The notes under the pieces are model-generated. The model was not told where the DNA came from, searched no databases, and saw only the letters and a program-made list of their open reading frames with translations. Position numbers and translations under genes: made by a program. From Leptobrachium leishanense (lineage: Eukaryota > Chordata > Amphibia > Anura > Megophryidae), in assembly GCA_009667805.1 (NCBI GenBank), contig RXON01001639.1, forward strand, positions 1-64,000: a stretch of 64,000 bases of DNA, in the 5' to 3' direction. Shown here piece after piece: positions 32,861-45,600 of the stretch. Every line of letters starts with the position of its first letter. The first letter of the stretch is position 1.

Positions 32861-33517
32861 AATGCGGAGGACGCGCTCAGCGCGTCCTCCGCATTACTGC
32901 TGGTATGCGGAGGACGCGTTGAGCGCGTCCTCCCTTTGGGGTCAGCGTTCGGCCGGGTTCCGGCCGATCGCTTCCCCCCCCCAGTGCGGGCTGACATCCT
33001 CGATGTCAGCCCAGCATCCGGAACCGCAGCCGCTGAAATTAGGTGTCATTGCGGCAGCGCGATGACACCTAATTCAGGCGCCCCCCGCATGTGCGGAGGA
33101 GGCGCCTGAAAGGGAGGGGGAGGTCCTTCGGACCTCTCTCCCTCCTGATCGGCGGCGTTGCGGGGGTTAACCCAGGCACCATTTGGAAGGGCACAGCCTG
33201 CCCTTCCAAATGGTGCCTGGCATTAACCCCTGGGGAGCTGGATCGCGAATCGGCACTGAATAGCGCCGGTTCGCGATCCTTTCCCGGAGCTGGCCGACAT
33301 CTTGGATGTCGGCCAAGCCTCCGGGAACTCCCCCTGAGGACTGGCGTCATCGTGCATAGCACGATGACGCCAGTCCTAGAGTTAACCCCTAACTGCCACC
33401 AACGGTGGAGATAGGGAGTTCCAATGAACTCCCTATCTCCCGATCCGTGGCAGCTAGGGGTTAAAGTTTGGTATGGTTGGATCGGTCAGAGCATGGCCGT
33501 TCCAACGATACCAAACT
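32861..33517. repeat. Chain of about twelve abutting hairpins
   Basis: Hairpins at 32861-32895, 32909-32933, 32988-33012, 33037-33074, 33075-33108, 33111-33146 and 33162-33230 are followed by more. These lie at 33240-33279, 33283-33325, 33337-33377, 33382-33464 and 33466-33517. Arms are mostly 10-30 bp and many are perfect; for example 33337-33377 has 19-bp arms around ATA. The stems are unrelated to each other in sequence, GC-rich, and separated by 0-25 bp. Frames of up to 107 codons here (33091-33414) are products of the palindromes, not genes. Confidence 0.9.
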
Positions 33518-34053
33518 CGAATGTGAAAAAAGTTTTTTAAAAAAAATAAAAATTAAAATTAAAAATAAAAATATATTTTAAAAAAAATTATAAAAAAAAT
33601 AAACATTTTTTTTTCTTTTTTTTGGTTCGTTAATGCAGCAATATTGTTCCCATTTCAATTATAATGTGAACAATGATGCTGCACTAACGATTTTTGTATG
33701 CGGTGCGTTTGTTAAAAATCGCGTAATTTTCCCCAAAAAAAAATGTAACGAGACCCCATCTCTAATCTTTTTAACCAGCGCACCCCATACAAAATATAAC
33801 CGCAATTGCTCGCATGTTAAAGTGTGAATAAAAACACTTTGCACATTGTAAATTATTGAAAATACATATTTTATTGCATTTTTTGTTATAATATACAGAC
33901 ATGACATAACGTATACATATAATAATGACATATTATGAATCTGCCGAGTCTGACGGAAAGAACGATATATAATATGTCTGGGTCATATACTAAAATAAGC
34001 TTCAAAACACGTTTAAACATGATGAGCAAAACCGGTAAAAATGAGCTCAGCAC
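33518..34053. other. A/T-rich segment and two further hairpins
   Basis: AAAATTAAAATTAAAAATAA-type low complexity (33530-33625). It is followed by a hairpin at 33629-33687 (TTAATGCAGCA with TGCTGCACTAA) and a wide inverted pair, TTTTTGTATGCGGTGCG (about 33690) with CGCACCCCATACAAAAT (about 33779). These may belong to the same hairpin-chain element. From about 33800 to 34053 no feature is seen. Confidence 0.55.
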
Positions 34054-34904
34054 AGATCTGCAGGGCGTCACACAGTGCATGGAATGATCTGCAGGGCGTC
34101 ACGAGGGGATGGAATGATCTGCAGGGCGTCACACAGTGCATGGAATGATCTGCAGGGCGTCACACAGTGCATGGAATGATCTGCAGGGCGTCACACAGTG
34201 CATGGAATGATCTGCAGGGTATCACGAGGGGATGGAATGATCTGCAGGGCGTCACACAGTGCATGGAATGATCTGCAGGGCGTCACACAGTGCATGGAAT
34301 GATCTGCAGGGCGTCACACAGTGCATGGAATGATCTGCAGGGCGTCACACAGTGCATGGAATGATCTGCAGGGCGTCACACAGTGCATGGAATGATCTGC
34401 AGGGCGTCACGAGGGGATGGAATGATCTGCAGGGCGTCACACAGTGCATGGAATGATCTGCAGGGCGTCACACGGTGTATGGAATGATCTGCAGGGTAAC
34501 ACGAGGGGATGGAATGATCTGCAGGGCGTCACACAGTGCATGGAATGATCTGCAGGGCGTCACACAGTGCATGGAATGATCTGTAGGGCGTCACACAGTG
34601 CATGGAATGATCTGCGGGGCGTCACACAGTGCATGGAATGATCTGCGGGGCATCACACAGGGCATGGAATGATCTGCGGGGCGTCACACAGTGCATGGAA
34701 TGAATCTGCAGGGCGTAACACAGTGCATGGAATGATCTGCAGGGTAACATGAGGGGATGGAATGATCTGCAGGGCGTCACACAGTGCATGGAATGATCTG
34801 CAGGGTAACATGAGGGGATGGAATGATCTGCAGGGCGTCACACAGTGTATGGAATGATCTGCAGGACGTCACACAGTGCATGGAATGATCTGCAGGGTAT
34901 CACG
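34054..34904. repeat. Minisatellite G, first block (30-31 bp unit, about 27 copies)
   Basis: The unit is GGAATGATCTGCAGGGCGTC followed by ACACAGTGCAT (31 bp). A 30-bp variant has ACGAGGGGAT instead and recurs every several units. The block is interrupted at 34904 by an LTR retrotransposon and resumes at 40083. Confidence 0.97.
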
Positions 34905-35820
34905 TGTTAGATTTTAATTTCCTGTAAATATAATAAATATTTTGTCTTAAAAAGCCGGTTCTTATAAAATGAGCTGTGAAATTCCCCCCTCCATTAATGT
35001 TAGTTTCAATACTGCATAGACCGTTCTTCCTTCTATAGGATATGAGCTGTGGCCGATTTCCTGTTATGTTCAGTGCAGGAAAATGTGCGCAGAAGCGGGA
35101 AGATGGGAAAAGGATTTCTTGTGAACCAATATATGGTAGTAAGTTAACTGAGTGGCTAAACTTTGATGTTGTAATGTATCTGTACACTGATGGCTATAAA
35201 TCTGTGTATTTTAATAAATAGATCTGGCTTAACGAGGAAAGCTAGACTTCTGAGAAAGACCAACACAGTTTTGTGATTGATCCTTTTGGGGGTCTCCGCC
35301 ATGGCATAGCGCAACTCTAAGGCTGGGGTCAGACCAGCGCATTTTTAATGTGCGTTCTGGCGCACTTAATCATGGCCGCACTAGCAGCAAATGACGGGCA
35401 ATGACAGCCAATATACGAAGTACGGTCGCACGAAAGTCCGGCTGCACAACGCAAGTGGAAAATGAACGCATTTTTTCAAGAACGCAGAACCGCTAGTACG
35501 GACATAGAGAGTGCGCTGCGCCCGCTAGCGGTGTGTGTGTGTGATTTGGAGACGTCAGACCCTGCTCGTGTCCGGCCAACATAACGTCCAGACGCAAAAA
35601 GTTTCCTGGTTTGGATCCGTAAAACATCACGCACGAAAATGCGCATCGTGTGACCGTTTTCGCCTATTCCGTGAAAAAATACGTCAATGCTTTGGACGCA
35701 CTTTTTTACGTTCGCGTGTAAAAATGCTTTCGTTTGACCCTAGCCTTACTTCGGTTTTGATATATAAGAAGAAACTTGGAAAAGGTTTATGGTAATTATA
35801 ATGAAAAATAGAATCTTTCA
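34905..35820 (+). repeat. 5' LTR (916 bp, including a nested MITE)
   Basis: Matches the 3' LTR over its length except for a 429-bp insert at 35319-35747 and some small indels. It contains TATTTTAATAAATAGATC (about 35206), a possible polyadenylation signal. Without the insert it would be about 487 bp. Confidence 0.88.
35319..35747. mobile_element. MITE inserted in the 5' LTR
   Basis: Inverted ends AAGGCTGGGGTCAGAC (35319) and GTTTGACCCTAGCCTT (ending 35747). The interior has further short palindromes (GTGCGTTCTGGCGCAC; ACCGCTAG with CTAGCGGT). The corresponding site in the 3' LTR is empty (GCAGCTCTTACTTCGG), so insertion happened after the LTR element arrived. Target duplication is probably TA but is not certain because of a one-base difference between LTRs. 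Confidence 0.8.
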
Positions 35821-38800
35821 GTTGTTGTCTGAAGTGGGATTTACCATTCAGATGTATCCTTATATTTAAGTGTATCTTTACTTTTGAATGTATCCTTACA
35901 TTTGCTTGTTCAGATTTTGCGAACTTGCCTCCAGGCTTGGTTTTTGTTTATTTTCCTTGAAGTTAAAGCTATGGTTCAGAGCTTGTTGATTTCTTTTTTT
36001 GATTTTTTTTTGGTGCAAGGTTGGACTCTTTGTCTTGGTTTGTTTTTGTCATTTATGTATGTAGTAATGGAAAAATCGTTTGAGGACCTCATGTGTGTTT
36101 GAACTCGCCCGGTGTGTGCTGAGTATATGTTTTGTATATGCTGGAAATTGAACTCATAAAAAAAAGAAAGAGATGTTTCTAGTTGTATTGTCTCCGTTCT
36201 GTGTCTATCTTGTACTTCAATTCTGGTGTTTCTGGGTCTTCCATATCTTGTAATTGTGAGAATTTTATTTTAATTGATTAGATTTTGATTTCTTCTTATA
36301 TATCAAATAATTTTATCTCCCATTGAGAGACAGTTTTTTCTTTTTCCTCTTATTTTTTATTTTTATTTTCTTGCGCACTGCTGCCATTTTTTCTTTATTT
36401 TTTTGCTGCATGTGTTTGCGCGCTGATTCTAAAGGATTTGCTAACTGTTTTTTCTTTCAGATTGCATGATTGTTTTTGTTTTATTTTGTTATTTTGTTTC
36501 TGGCCATTGATTGCGTCTGTTTATTTAAATGTTTGTCTTTACTATCTATTAATGTATGTGTTTATCTTTGATGTTTTGTATTTCGTAGTTTTGATATTAT
36601 GTTTTTTATATGTAATTTATGTATAGGGACTGCTTCTCTTAAACCAGGTTGCTTTGTTTCTGTGTCATTACTGCCTTGCCTTGTGTAAAAAAAAAAAAAA
36701 AAAAAAAAGCACAGGAAATGGAGACAATAGGGCTTTACTTTTACAGTAAATTTCAAAAATGACTGTTTTTTTATTCTTAGCTTATGTTTGAAAGATGAAC
36801 ATAGAAAGTCAATACTTTGACAAGGCAGGTTACACGTGAATGTTATGTTATAAGTTGATGTATGATATATAAAAAAAATTGTGTATCAAGGTGATGGGCT
36901 CAATCTGCCTTAATATAAGTTATACATTTTCCCAAAAGAGGCGTGGTCGGTTATTTTCCTCTGGTCTTTGTTTGAGTCCAGCACTAAGGGATTGACCACA
37001 CCTTAATATAGGTTATATGTTTTGCCAAAATGGCTGACTGAGATCATTTACAGTTTTTGTAACTTGTATAATGGAATATATATGTAGGATATATGTAGGT
37101 TCATGTTTAGTTGTTTGGAATCTAAGAGGATGAAGTGATATAAAGCTGAAGGATTTGAGTGAAAGTTTAAAGGAAAGTGCCTACAGGTTTAGTAGCGCTG
37201 TACAAAGGAATTTAGGCAGATTTCAAATGAGTGAAGGTGGTTTTTTTGGTTTTATTTTAGTTGACTAAGGGAGATGGAAGGTTGTAGTTTGGTATCTGAG
37301 TATTGTTTGCTTGGTTTTTTTTTCTGCAGTGGTAGCCAGATGTCTAGTTTTATTTTTTGCTCTCTGATGTTTTTGTCTTTTGGTGTGAAGTGCAACAACG
37401 TATAACTTTGCCCCCATTGAATATTCTTGGAGGGAATAAAACAGGTTGTAAAATAGCTGCACAAACACCTCACGTTTGAATGTTTGTTTTTAACCAATAT
37501 CCTTAATAAAGATTATTGATGTTTATTAAGAATCTTTTTCTCTGAGTTTCCTCTGAACTTTGTGCTAATTAACGCGTCAAGTTTTAAACATGCCCTTCTA
37601 TACTTTCTTTCCCAGTTCATGATATTTTTGTTGTGTTTTTTTATTGAATTGAAATTCACATTCTTTTCCTAGTCTCCTCCATTTTGTCTCACTCATAACC
37701 CTCCTCTCCCTCCGTTTTTTCTCTCTCATGACCACTCCTTTTCTCTGTGTCCAAAAATGTGTTGCATTTTTTTTCTCCATTTTAAAAGTATTTTAACCAT
37801 ATGAATTTTAAAGTTGACAGGTTAATAATACAATTTTTCCCAAGTTTTTACTTTAGGTGAAAATTACCCATGCATGCCAACTATGATCAAGCTAGATGGA
37901 AGATTATGTGATACCAATATTGATAAAGCTGTTGGAATTGAAGGAAATTTACTCAAACACATTATCATTTCACATTGCAATGTTACATCAACCGGATAAT
38001 AAGGATTATCAGATACCAGGCAATAAAACATTCTAGTTTATCGACAACTCATCAATAAATCATGCGATTTAAAGGGATCATTGATTGGGAAATAAAACTT
38101 AAGACATGTCAGTTTTACAAAACTGTTATTTTCAACCAATAAGACAGAAGACAAAGAAAGAAGATAATGTATTTTATATGCTGATGGATTATCTTTGTTG
38201 TTGTCGTCTAAGTGATAATTATTTTGTGTCTTTATTATATTTTTTATTTGTTGTTTGATTACAATCAATATTGTTCAAAATTCCCTGACACATTTAGGAT
38301 TATTGAAGATCACATCCAATTAAAATTAGAGTTAATTAATGTATTTAGGAACATAATTTAATGCATTTGCATAAATACGTTTCATGACATATATAGTGGT
38401 AAATGGAAAGTTCTGATTCGGTAAAATTAATGCTGTTTTTTATTTATTTTATTTCATTTTGAGGATTGGTGTGTTTTATAAACACCAGGTTTGTTTCAAA
38501 GCACCGAACAAGACTGAATAGGATAGTAATTAATATTTTTTTTTTGATATTTAAAATGGGTGGAATATGCACTTCAGCTATTTCCCTTTTGAGTCTAAGT
38601 TGCGTATATATTTTTTCTCTAACAATGAGTCAAGTAGTATAATTTTTTTCTCGTTGCGTGAGGCCGATAGGCTTTGCGGGGAAATTTTAAAATTTATTAT
38701 CTGTGTCTCTTCTTGTGTAAATTAACATTTTAATTGTTTTTGTGCATTTGAGAGTGACAATGAATGAATGGATGTATATGATTAGCGGGGTATACCATAT

Positions 38801-39631
38801 TTTATTTTCTTTTTTATTTTCTTTATTGTTGCTAAAACCGTATCACATCATCAAGAAACCTGACAGTCACAATGACTGCATATGGAACGAATCATGGACA
38901 TTTTGTGTCAAGGTCACAGGTAATAAGCAACCAGCGCAAAGAGACAGCTTGTTCAGGAGTCCCTATGGTGGGAGCTCTGATGACATTCAATGATTATGCG
39001 TCTCAAGCTGCGATGTTGAAAAAAAAAAGACCACACCCTGATATCGCACTGTGGACTACGGTATTAGATTATGGAATATTCTTTTTTTTATTTAATCTCC
39101 TAGAGAAGTGTGAGAAAGGATTGGATTTGTGAAAATGAGAATGTATTTCTTGAGTGTGTGTATGAATGCCGGTGTGTATGCGTTTTGTGGAGTGAAGCTG
39201 AACATAGGAAAACACACAGATATAGATCTGACTCATGTTGATTTATTAGATAAATGAACTTTTACATTCAAGTTATTATACTTTTCTTGTTCGGTGAATT
39301 ATATTTTGGGAAATGGGAATAAATAGTTATTTAATGTCTAGATTAGGTATTTTTGCCTACGCTCCAAGTGGTTCGCTGGAAGAGTGAATCTAGATAGATA
39401 AGTGTATTTTATGCTCATAAAGGGCCTCCTTGGGAATCCCTTTTGTACATTATAAAGGTATTGAGGTATTTTAGGAGTAAATACCAGAATTTTTTTCTTC
39501 CCCTCTGAGCATCTAGAATGATCTAAAGGTCTTAGGCAAGGACACTGTAGCCCAGGTTTAATTAGTTTAATTGCCTAAGTTTGGTTTATCTTTTAGATGA
39601 TCACAGGTGATATGTGATCAAAGGAAAGAAT

Positions 39632-40077
39632 TGTTAGATTTTAATTTCCTGTAAATATAATAAAATTTTGTCTTTAAAGGCCTGTTCTTATAAAAATGGG
39701 CTGTGAAATTCCCCCTCCATTTTTGTTAGTGTCAATACTGCATAGACCGTTGTTCCTTCTATGATATGAGCTGTGGCCGATTTCCTGTTATGTTCAGTGG
39801 AAAATGTGCGCAGAAGCGGGAAGATGGGAGGATTTCTTGAACCATATATTGGTAGTAAGTTAACTGAGTGGCTAAACTTTGATGCTGTAATGTATCTGTA
39901 CACTGATCTGGCTTAACGAGGAAAGCTAGACTTCTGAGAAAGACCAACACAGTTTTGTGATTGATTCTTTTTGGGGGTCTCCGCCATGGCGTAGCGCAGC
40001 TCTTACTTCGGTTTTGATATATAAGAAGAAACTTGGAAAAGGTTTATGGTAATTATAATGAAAAATATAATTTTTCA
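39632..40077 (+). repeat. 3' LTR (446 bp)
   Basis: TGTTAG...TTTCA boundaries, purine tract just upstream, TCACG duplication downstream. It differs from the 5' LTR by several substitutions and small indels besides the MITE, so the insertion is not very recent. Confidence 0.88.
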
Positions 40078-40082
40078 TCACG

Positions 40083-42326
40083 AGGGGATGGATTGATCTG
40101 CAGGGTGTCACACAGTGCATGGAATGATCTGCAGGGTGTCACACAGTGCATGGAATGATCTGCGGGGCGTCACACAGTGCATGGAATGATCTGCAGGGCG
40201 TCACACAGTGCATGGAATGATCTGCAGGGCGTCACACAGTGCATGGAATGATCTGCAGGGTATCACAAGGGGATGGAATGATCTGCAGGGTGTCACACAG
40301 TGCATGGAATGAACTGCAGGGCATCACACAGTGTATGGAATGATCTGCAGGGCGTCACACAGTGTATGGAATGATCTGCGGGGTGTCACACAGTGCATGG
40401 AATGATCTGCGGGGTATCACGAGGGGATGGAATGATCTGCAGGGCGTCACACAGTGCATGGAATGATCTGCAGGGCATCACACAGTGTATGGAATGATCT
40501 GCAGGGCGTCACACAGTGCATGGAATGATCTGCAGGGCGTCACACAGTGTATGGAATGATCTGCAGGGCGTCACAGTGCATGGAATGATCTGCGGGGCGT
40601 CACACAGTACATGGAATGATCTGCGGGGTATCACGAGGGGATGGAATGATCTGCGGGGTGTCACACAGTGTATGGAATGATCTGCAGGGAGTCACACAGT
40701 GCATGGAATGATCTGCGGGGCGTCACACAGTGCATGGAATGATCTGCGGGGCGTCACACAGTGCATGGAATGATCTGCGGGGTGTCACGAGAGGATGGAA
40801 TGATCTGCAGGGCGTTACACAGTGCATGGAATGATCTGCAGGGCGTCACACAGTGCATGGAATGATCTGCAGAGCGTCACACAGTGCATGGAATGATCTG
40901 CAGGGCGTCACACAGTGTATGGAATGATCTGCAGGGCGTCACACAGTGCATGGAATGATCTGCGGGGTGTCACACAGTGTATGGAATGATCTGCAGGGCG
41001 TCACACAGTGCATGGAATGATCTGCGGGGCGTCACACAGTGCATGGAATGATCTGCAGGGCGTCACCACAGTGCATGGAATGATCTGCGGGGTGTCACAG
41101 TGTATGGAATGATCTGCAGCGGCACCACAGTGCATGGAATGATCTGCGGGGCGTCACACAGTGCATGGAATGATCTCTGCGGGGCGTCACAGTGCATGGA
41201 ATGATCTGCAGGGTGTCACACAAGTATGGAATGATCTGCAGGGCGTCACACAGTGCATGGAATGATCTGCAGGGCGTCACACAGTGCATGGAATGATCTG
41301 CGGCGTCACACAGTGTATGGAATGATCTGCAGGGCGTCACACAGTGCATGGAATGATCTGCGGCGTCACACAGTGTATGGAATGATCTGCAGGGCGTCAC
41401 ACAGTGCATGGAATGATCTGCAGCGTCACACAGTGTATGGAATAATGCAGGGTGTCACACAGTGCATGGAATGATCTGCAGGGCGTCACACAGTGTATGG
41501 AATGATCTGCAGGGCGTCACACAGTGTATGTAATGATCTGCAGGGCGTCACACAGTGCATGGAATGATCTGCAGGGCGTCACACAGTGCATGGAATGATC
41601 TGCAGGGCGTCACACAGTGTATGGAATGATCTGCAGGGCGTCACACAGTGTATGGAATAATCTGCAGGGCGTCACACAGTGTATGGAATGATCTGCAGGG
41701 CGTCACACAGTGTATGTAATGATCTGCAGGGCGTCACACAGTGCATGGAATGATCTGCAGGGCGTCACACAGTGTATGGAATGATCTGCAGGGCGTCACA
41801 CAGTTCATGGAATGATCTGCGGGGCGTCACACAGTGCATGGAATGATCTGCAGGGCGTCACACAGTGCATGGAATGATCTGCAGGGCGTCACACAGTGTA
41901 TGTAATGATCTGCAGGGCGTCACACAGTGCATGGAATGATCTGCGGGGCGTCACACAGTGCATGGAATGATCTGCAGGGCGTCACACAGTGCATGGAATG
42001 ATCTGCAGGGCGTCACACAGTGCATGGAATGATCTGCAGGGCGTCACACAGTGCATGGAATGATCTGCAGGGCGTCACACAGTGCATGGAATGATCTGCG
42101 GGGCGTCACACAGTGCATGGAATGATCTGCAGGGTGTCACACAGTGTATGTAATGATCTGCAGGGCGTCACACAGGGCATGGAATGATCTGCAGGGCGTC
42201 ACACAGTGCATGGAATGATCTGCAGGGCGTCACACAGTGCATGGAATGATCTGCGGGGCGTCACACAGTGCATGGAATGATCTGCGGGGCGTCACACAGT
42301 GCATGGAATGATCTGCAGGGTGTCAC
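40083..42326. repeat. Minisatellite G, second block (about 72 copies)
   Basis: Continues the 30-31 bp array in the same orientation as the first block. Variants include GCGGGGCGTC, GTGTATGGAATG, TATGTAATG and a shorter GATCTGCGGCGTC form near 41300. The ACGAGGGGAT variants fade out beyond about 40800, so the two ends of the array differ in age or history. Confidence 0.97.
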
Positions 42327-42695
42327 GCGGTACCTGGACCGGCATGTAATTATCGCGAGGTCGTCACCTCTATATATATAATTGCTGTATCTGGGTTCGG
42401 CGCCTCTCCTCTCCGGCACAGCTCGGTGTCACGTAAAGCCTCTCCGTGCTATTTTATTCTGATACGTCACATACTCCCAGTGTGCGGCTGCAGTTGCTAT
42501 AACAATCCCCGGCCATCCTCTCCGCCGCCGGCAAACCTGACCGGAATACCGACTCATTTCACTGATCTCCTTTGCCTTTATGATTGTCTGACATCGTCCT
42601 GTGAATACTGAGAGCATCAGGCCGCGGCCAGCGAGGGCACAGCACCCGGTAAGGGCACAGCGCTGAGGAGACATGTCTGCATGTAACACCCTCGC
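42327..42695. other. Non-repetitive spacer between arrays G and H
   Basis: Apparently single-copy. Contains GGCATGTAATTATCGCGAGG and a short TATATATATAATTG. No coding evidence in the short frames (42426-42689). Confidence 0.4.
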
Positions 42696-45600
42696 TGCAG
42701 CCCGCTGCTTTACTGAGGGAATATGGTGACCCGGAACATACAGCCGGCTGCTTTACTGAGTGAATATGGTGACCCGGAACATACAGCCCGCTGCTTTACT
42801 GAGGGAATATGGTGACCCGGAACATACAGCCCGCTGCTTTACTGAGGGAATATGGTGACCCGGAACATACAGCCAGCTGCTTTACTGAAGGAATATGCTG
42901 ACCCGGAACATAGAGCCCGCTGCTTTACTGAGGGTATATGGTGACCCGGAACATACAGCCGGCTGCTTTACTGAGGGAATATGGTGACCCAGAACATACA
43001 GCCGGCTGCTTTACTGAGGGAATATGGTGACCCGGAACATACAGCCGGCTGCTTTACTGAGGGAATATGGTGACCCGGAACATACAGCCAGCTGCTTTAC
43101 TGAGGGAATATGGTGACCCGGAACATACAGCCGGATGCTTTACTGAGGGAATATGGTGACCCGGAACATACAGCCCGCTGCTTTACTGAGGGAATATGGT
43201 GACCCGGAACATACAGCCCTCTGCTTTACTGAGGGAATATGCTGACCCGGAACATACAGCCGGCTGCTTTACTGAGGGAATATGCTGACCCGGAACATAC
43301 AGCCAGCTGCTTTACTGAGGGAATATGGTGACCCAGAACATACAGCCCGCTGCTTTACTGAGGGAATATGGTGACCCGGAACATACAGCCGGCTGCTTTA
43401 CTGAGGGTATATGGTGACCCGGAACATACAGCCCGCTGCTTTACTGAGGGAATATGGTGACCCGGAACATACAGCCGGCTGCTTTACGGAGGGAATATGG
43501 TGACCCGGAACATACAGCCGGCTGCTTTACTGAGGGAATATGGTGACCCGGAACATACAGCCCGCTGCTTTACTGAGGGAATATGGTGACCCGGAACATA
43601 CAGCCAGCTGCTTTACTGAGGGAATATGCTGACCCGGAACATACAGCCAGCTGCTTTACTGAGGGAATATGGTGACCCGGAACATACAGCCGGCTGCTTT
43701 ACTGAGGGAATATGCTGACCCGGAACATACAGCCGGCTGCTTTACTGAGGGAATATGCTGACCCGGGACATACAGCCCGCTGCTTTACTGAGAGAATATG
43801 GTGACCCAGAACATACAGCCCGCTGCTTTACTGAGGGAATATGCTGACCCGGAACATACAGCCAGCTGCTTTACTGAGGGAATATGCTGACCCGGAACAT
43901 ACAGCCAGCTGCTTTACTGAGGGAATATGCTGACCCGGAACATACAGCCGGCTGCTTTACTGAGGGAATATGCTGACCCGGAACATACAGCCAGCTGCTT
44001 TACTGAGGGAATATGGTGACCCGGAACATACAGCCCGCTGCTTTACTGAGGGAATATGCTGACCCGGAACATACAGCCCGCTGCTTTACTGAGAGAATAT
44101 GGTGACCCAGAACATACAGCCCGCTGCTTTACTGAGGGAATATGGTGACCCGGAACATACAGCCGGCTGCTTTACTGACGGTATATGGTGACCCGGAACA
44201 TACAGCCCGCTGCTTTACTGAGGGAATATGGTGACCCGGAACATACAGCCGGTTGCTTTACTGAGGGAATATGGTGACCCGGAACATACAGCCGGCTGCT
44301 TTACTGAGGGAATATGGTGACCCGGAACATACAGCCAGCTGCTTTACTGAGGGAATATGGTGACCCGGAACATACAGCCGGCTGCTTTACTGAGGGTATA
44401 TGGTGACCCGGAACATACAGCCCGCTGCTTTACTGAGGGATATGGTGACCCGGAACATACAGCCGGCTGCTTTACTGAGGGAATATGGTGACCCGGAACA
44501 TACAGCCGGCTGCTTTACTGAGGGAATATGGTGACCCGGAACATACAGCCGGCTGCTTTACTGAGGGAATATGGTGACCTGGAACATACAGCCGTCTGCT
44601 TTACTGAGAGAATATGGTGACCCTGAACATACAGCCGGCTGCTTTACTGAGGGAATATGGTGACCCGGAACATACAGCCAGCTGCTTTACTGAGGGAATA
44701 TGGTGACCCGGAACATACAGCCGGCTGCTTTACTGAGGGTATATGGTGACCCGGAACATACAGCCCGCTGCTTTACTGAGGGAATATGGTGACCCGGAAC
44801 ATACAGCCGGCTGCTTTACTGAGGGAATATGGTGACCCGGAACATACAGCCGGCTGCTTTACTGAGGGAATATGGTGACCCGGAACATACAGCCGGCTGC
44901 TTTACTGAGGGAATATGGTGACCCGGAACATACAGCCAGCTGCTTTACTGAGGGAATATGGTGACCCGGAACATACAGCCGGATGCTTTACTGAGGGAAT
45001 ATGGTGACCCGGAACATACAGCCCGCTGCTTTACTGAGGGAATATGGTGACCCGGAACATACAGCCGTCTGCTTTACTGAGGGAATATGCTGACCCGGAA
45101 CATACAGCCGGCTGCTTTACTGACGGTATATAGTGACCCGGAACATACAGCCGGCTGCTTTACTGAGGGAATATGGTGACCCGGAACATACAGCCAGCTG
45201 CTTTACTGAGGGAATATGGTGACCCGGAACATACAGCCAGCTGCTTTACTGAGGGAATATGGTGACCCGGAACATACAGCCGGCTGCTTTACTGAGGGAA
45301 TATGGTGACCCGGAACATACAGCCGGCTGCTTTACTGAGGGAATATGTGTGACCCGAACATACAGCCGGCTGCTTTACTGAGGGAATATGGTGACCCGGA
45401 ACATACAGCCGGCTGCTTTACTGAGGGTATATGGTGACCCGGAACATACAGCCCGCTGCTTTACTGAGAGAATATGGTGACCCTGAACATACAGCCCGCT
45501 GCTTTACTGAGGGAATATGGTGACCCGGAACATACAGCCGGCTGCTTTACTGACGGTATATGGTGACCCGGAACATACAGCCTGCTGCTTTACTGAGGGA

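Larger units (their letters stand above)
34905..40077 (+). mobile_element. Non-autonomous LTR retrotransposon inserted in minisatellite G
   Basis: Two LTRs (34905-35820 and 39632-40077) start TGTTAGATTTTAATTTCC and end TTTCA. Both insertion points are bounded by a 5-bp duplication TCACG (34900-34904 and 40078-40082), derived from the array G unit. A purine tract AAAGGAAAGAA directly precedes the 3' LTR. The 3.8-kb interior (35821-39631) is AT-rich and shows no gag, protease, RT or integrase frame, so it is a large non-coding derivative that would depend on another element. Sequence from about 37900 to 39440 is repeated in inverse orientation at 62440-64000. I could not assign the primer-binding site. 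Confidence 0.9.

Noticed and set aside
33091..33414. 107-codon plus-strand frame in GC-rich DNA
   Set aside because: Generated by back-to-back hairpins; the antisense strand has a 97-codon frame over the same bases. No domain or codon bias.
38742..38993. 83-codon frame repeated at 62977-63165, possible small LTR-element protein
   Set aside because: Both copies are parts of one retroelement interior. The C-terminal halves differ and there is no known domain. Two copies are not enough to argue for selection.
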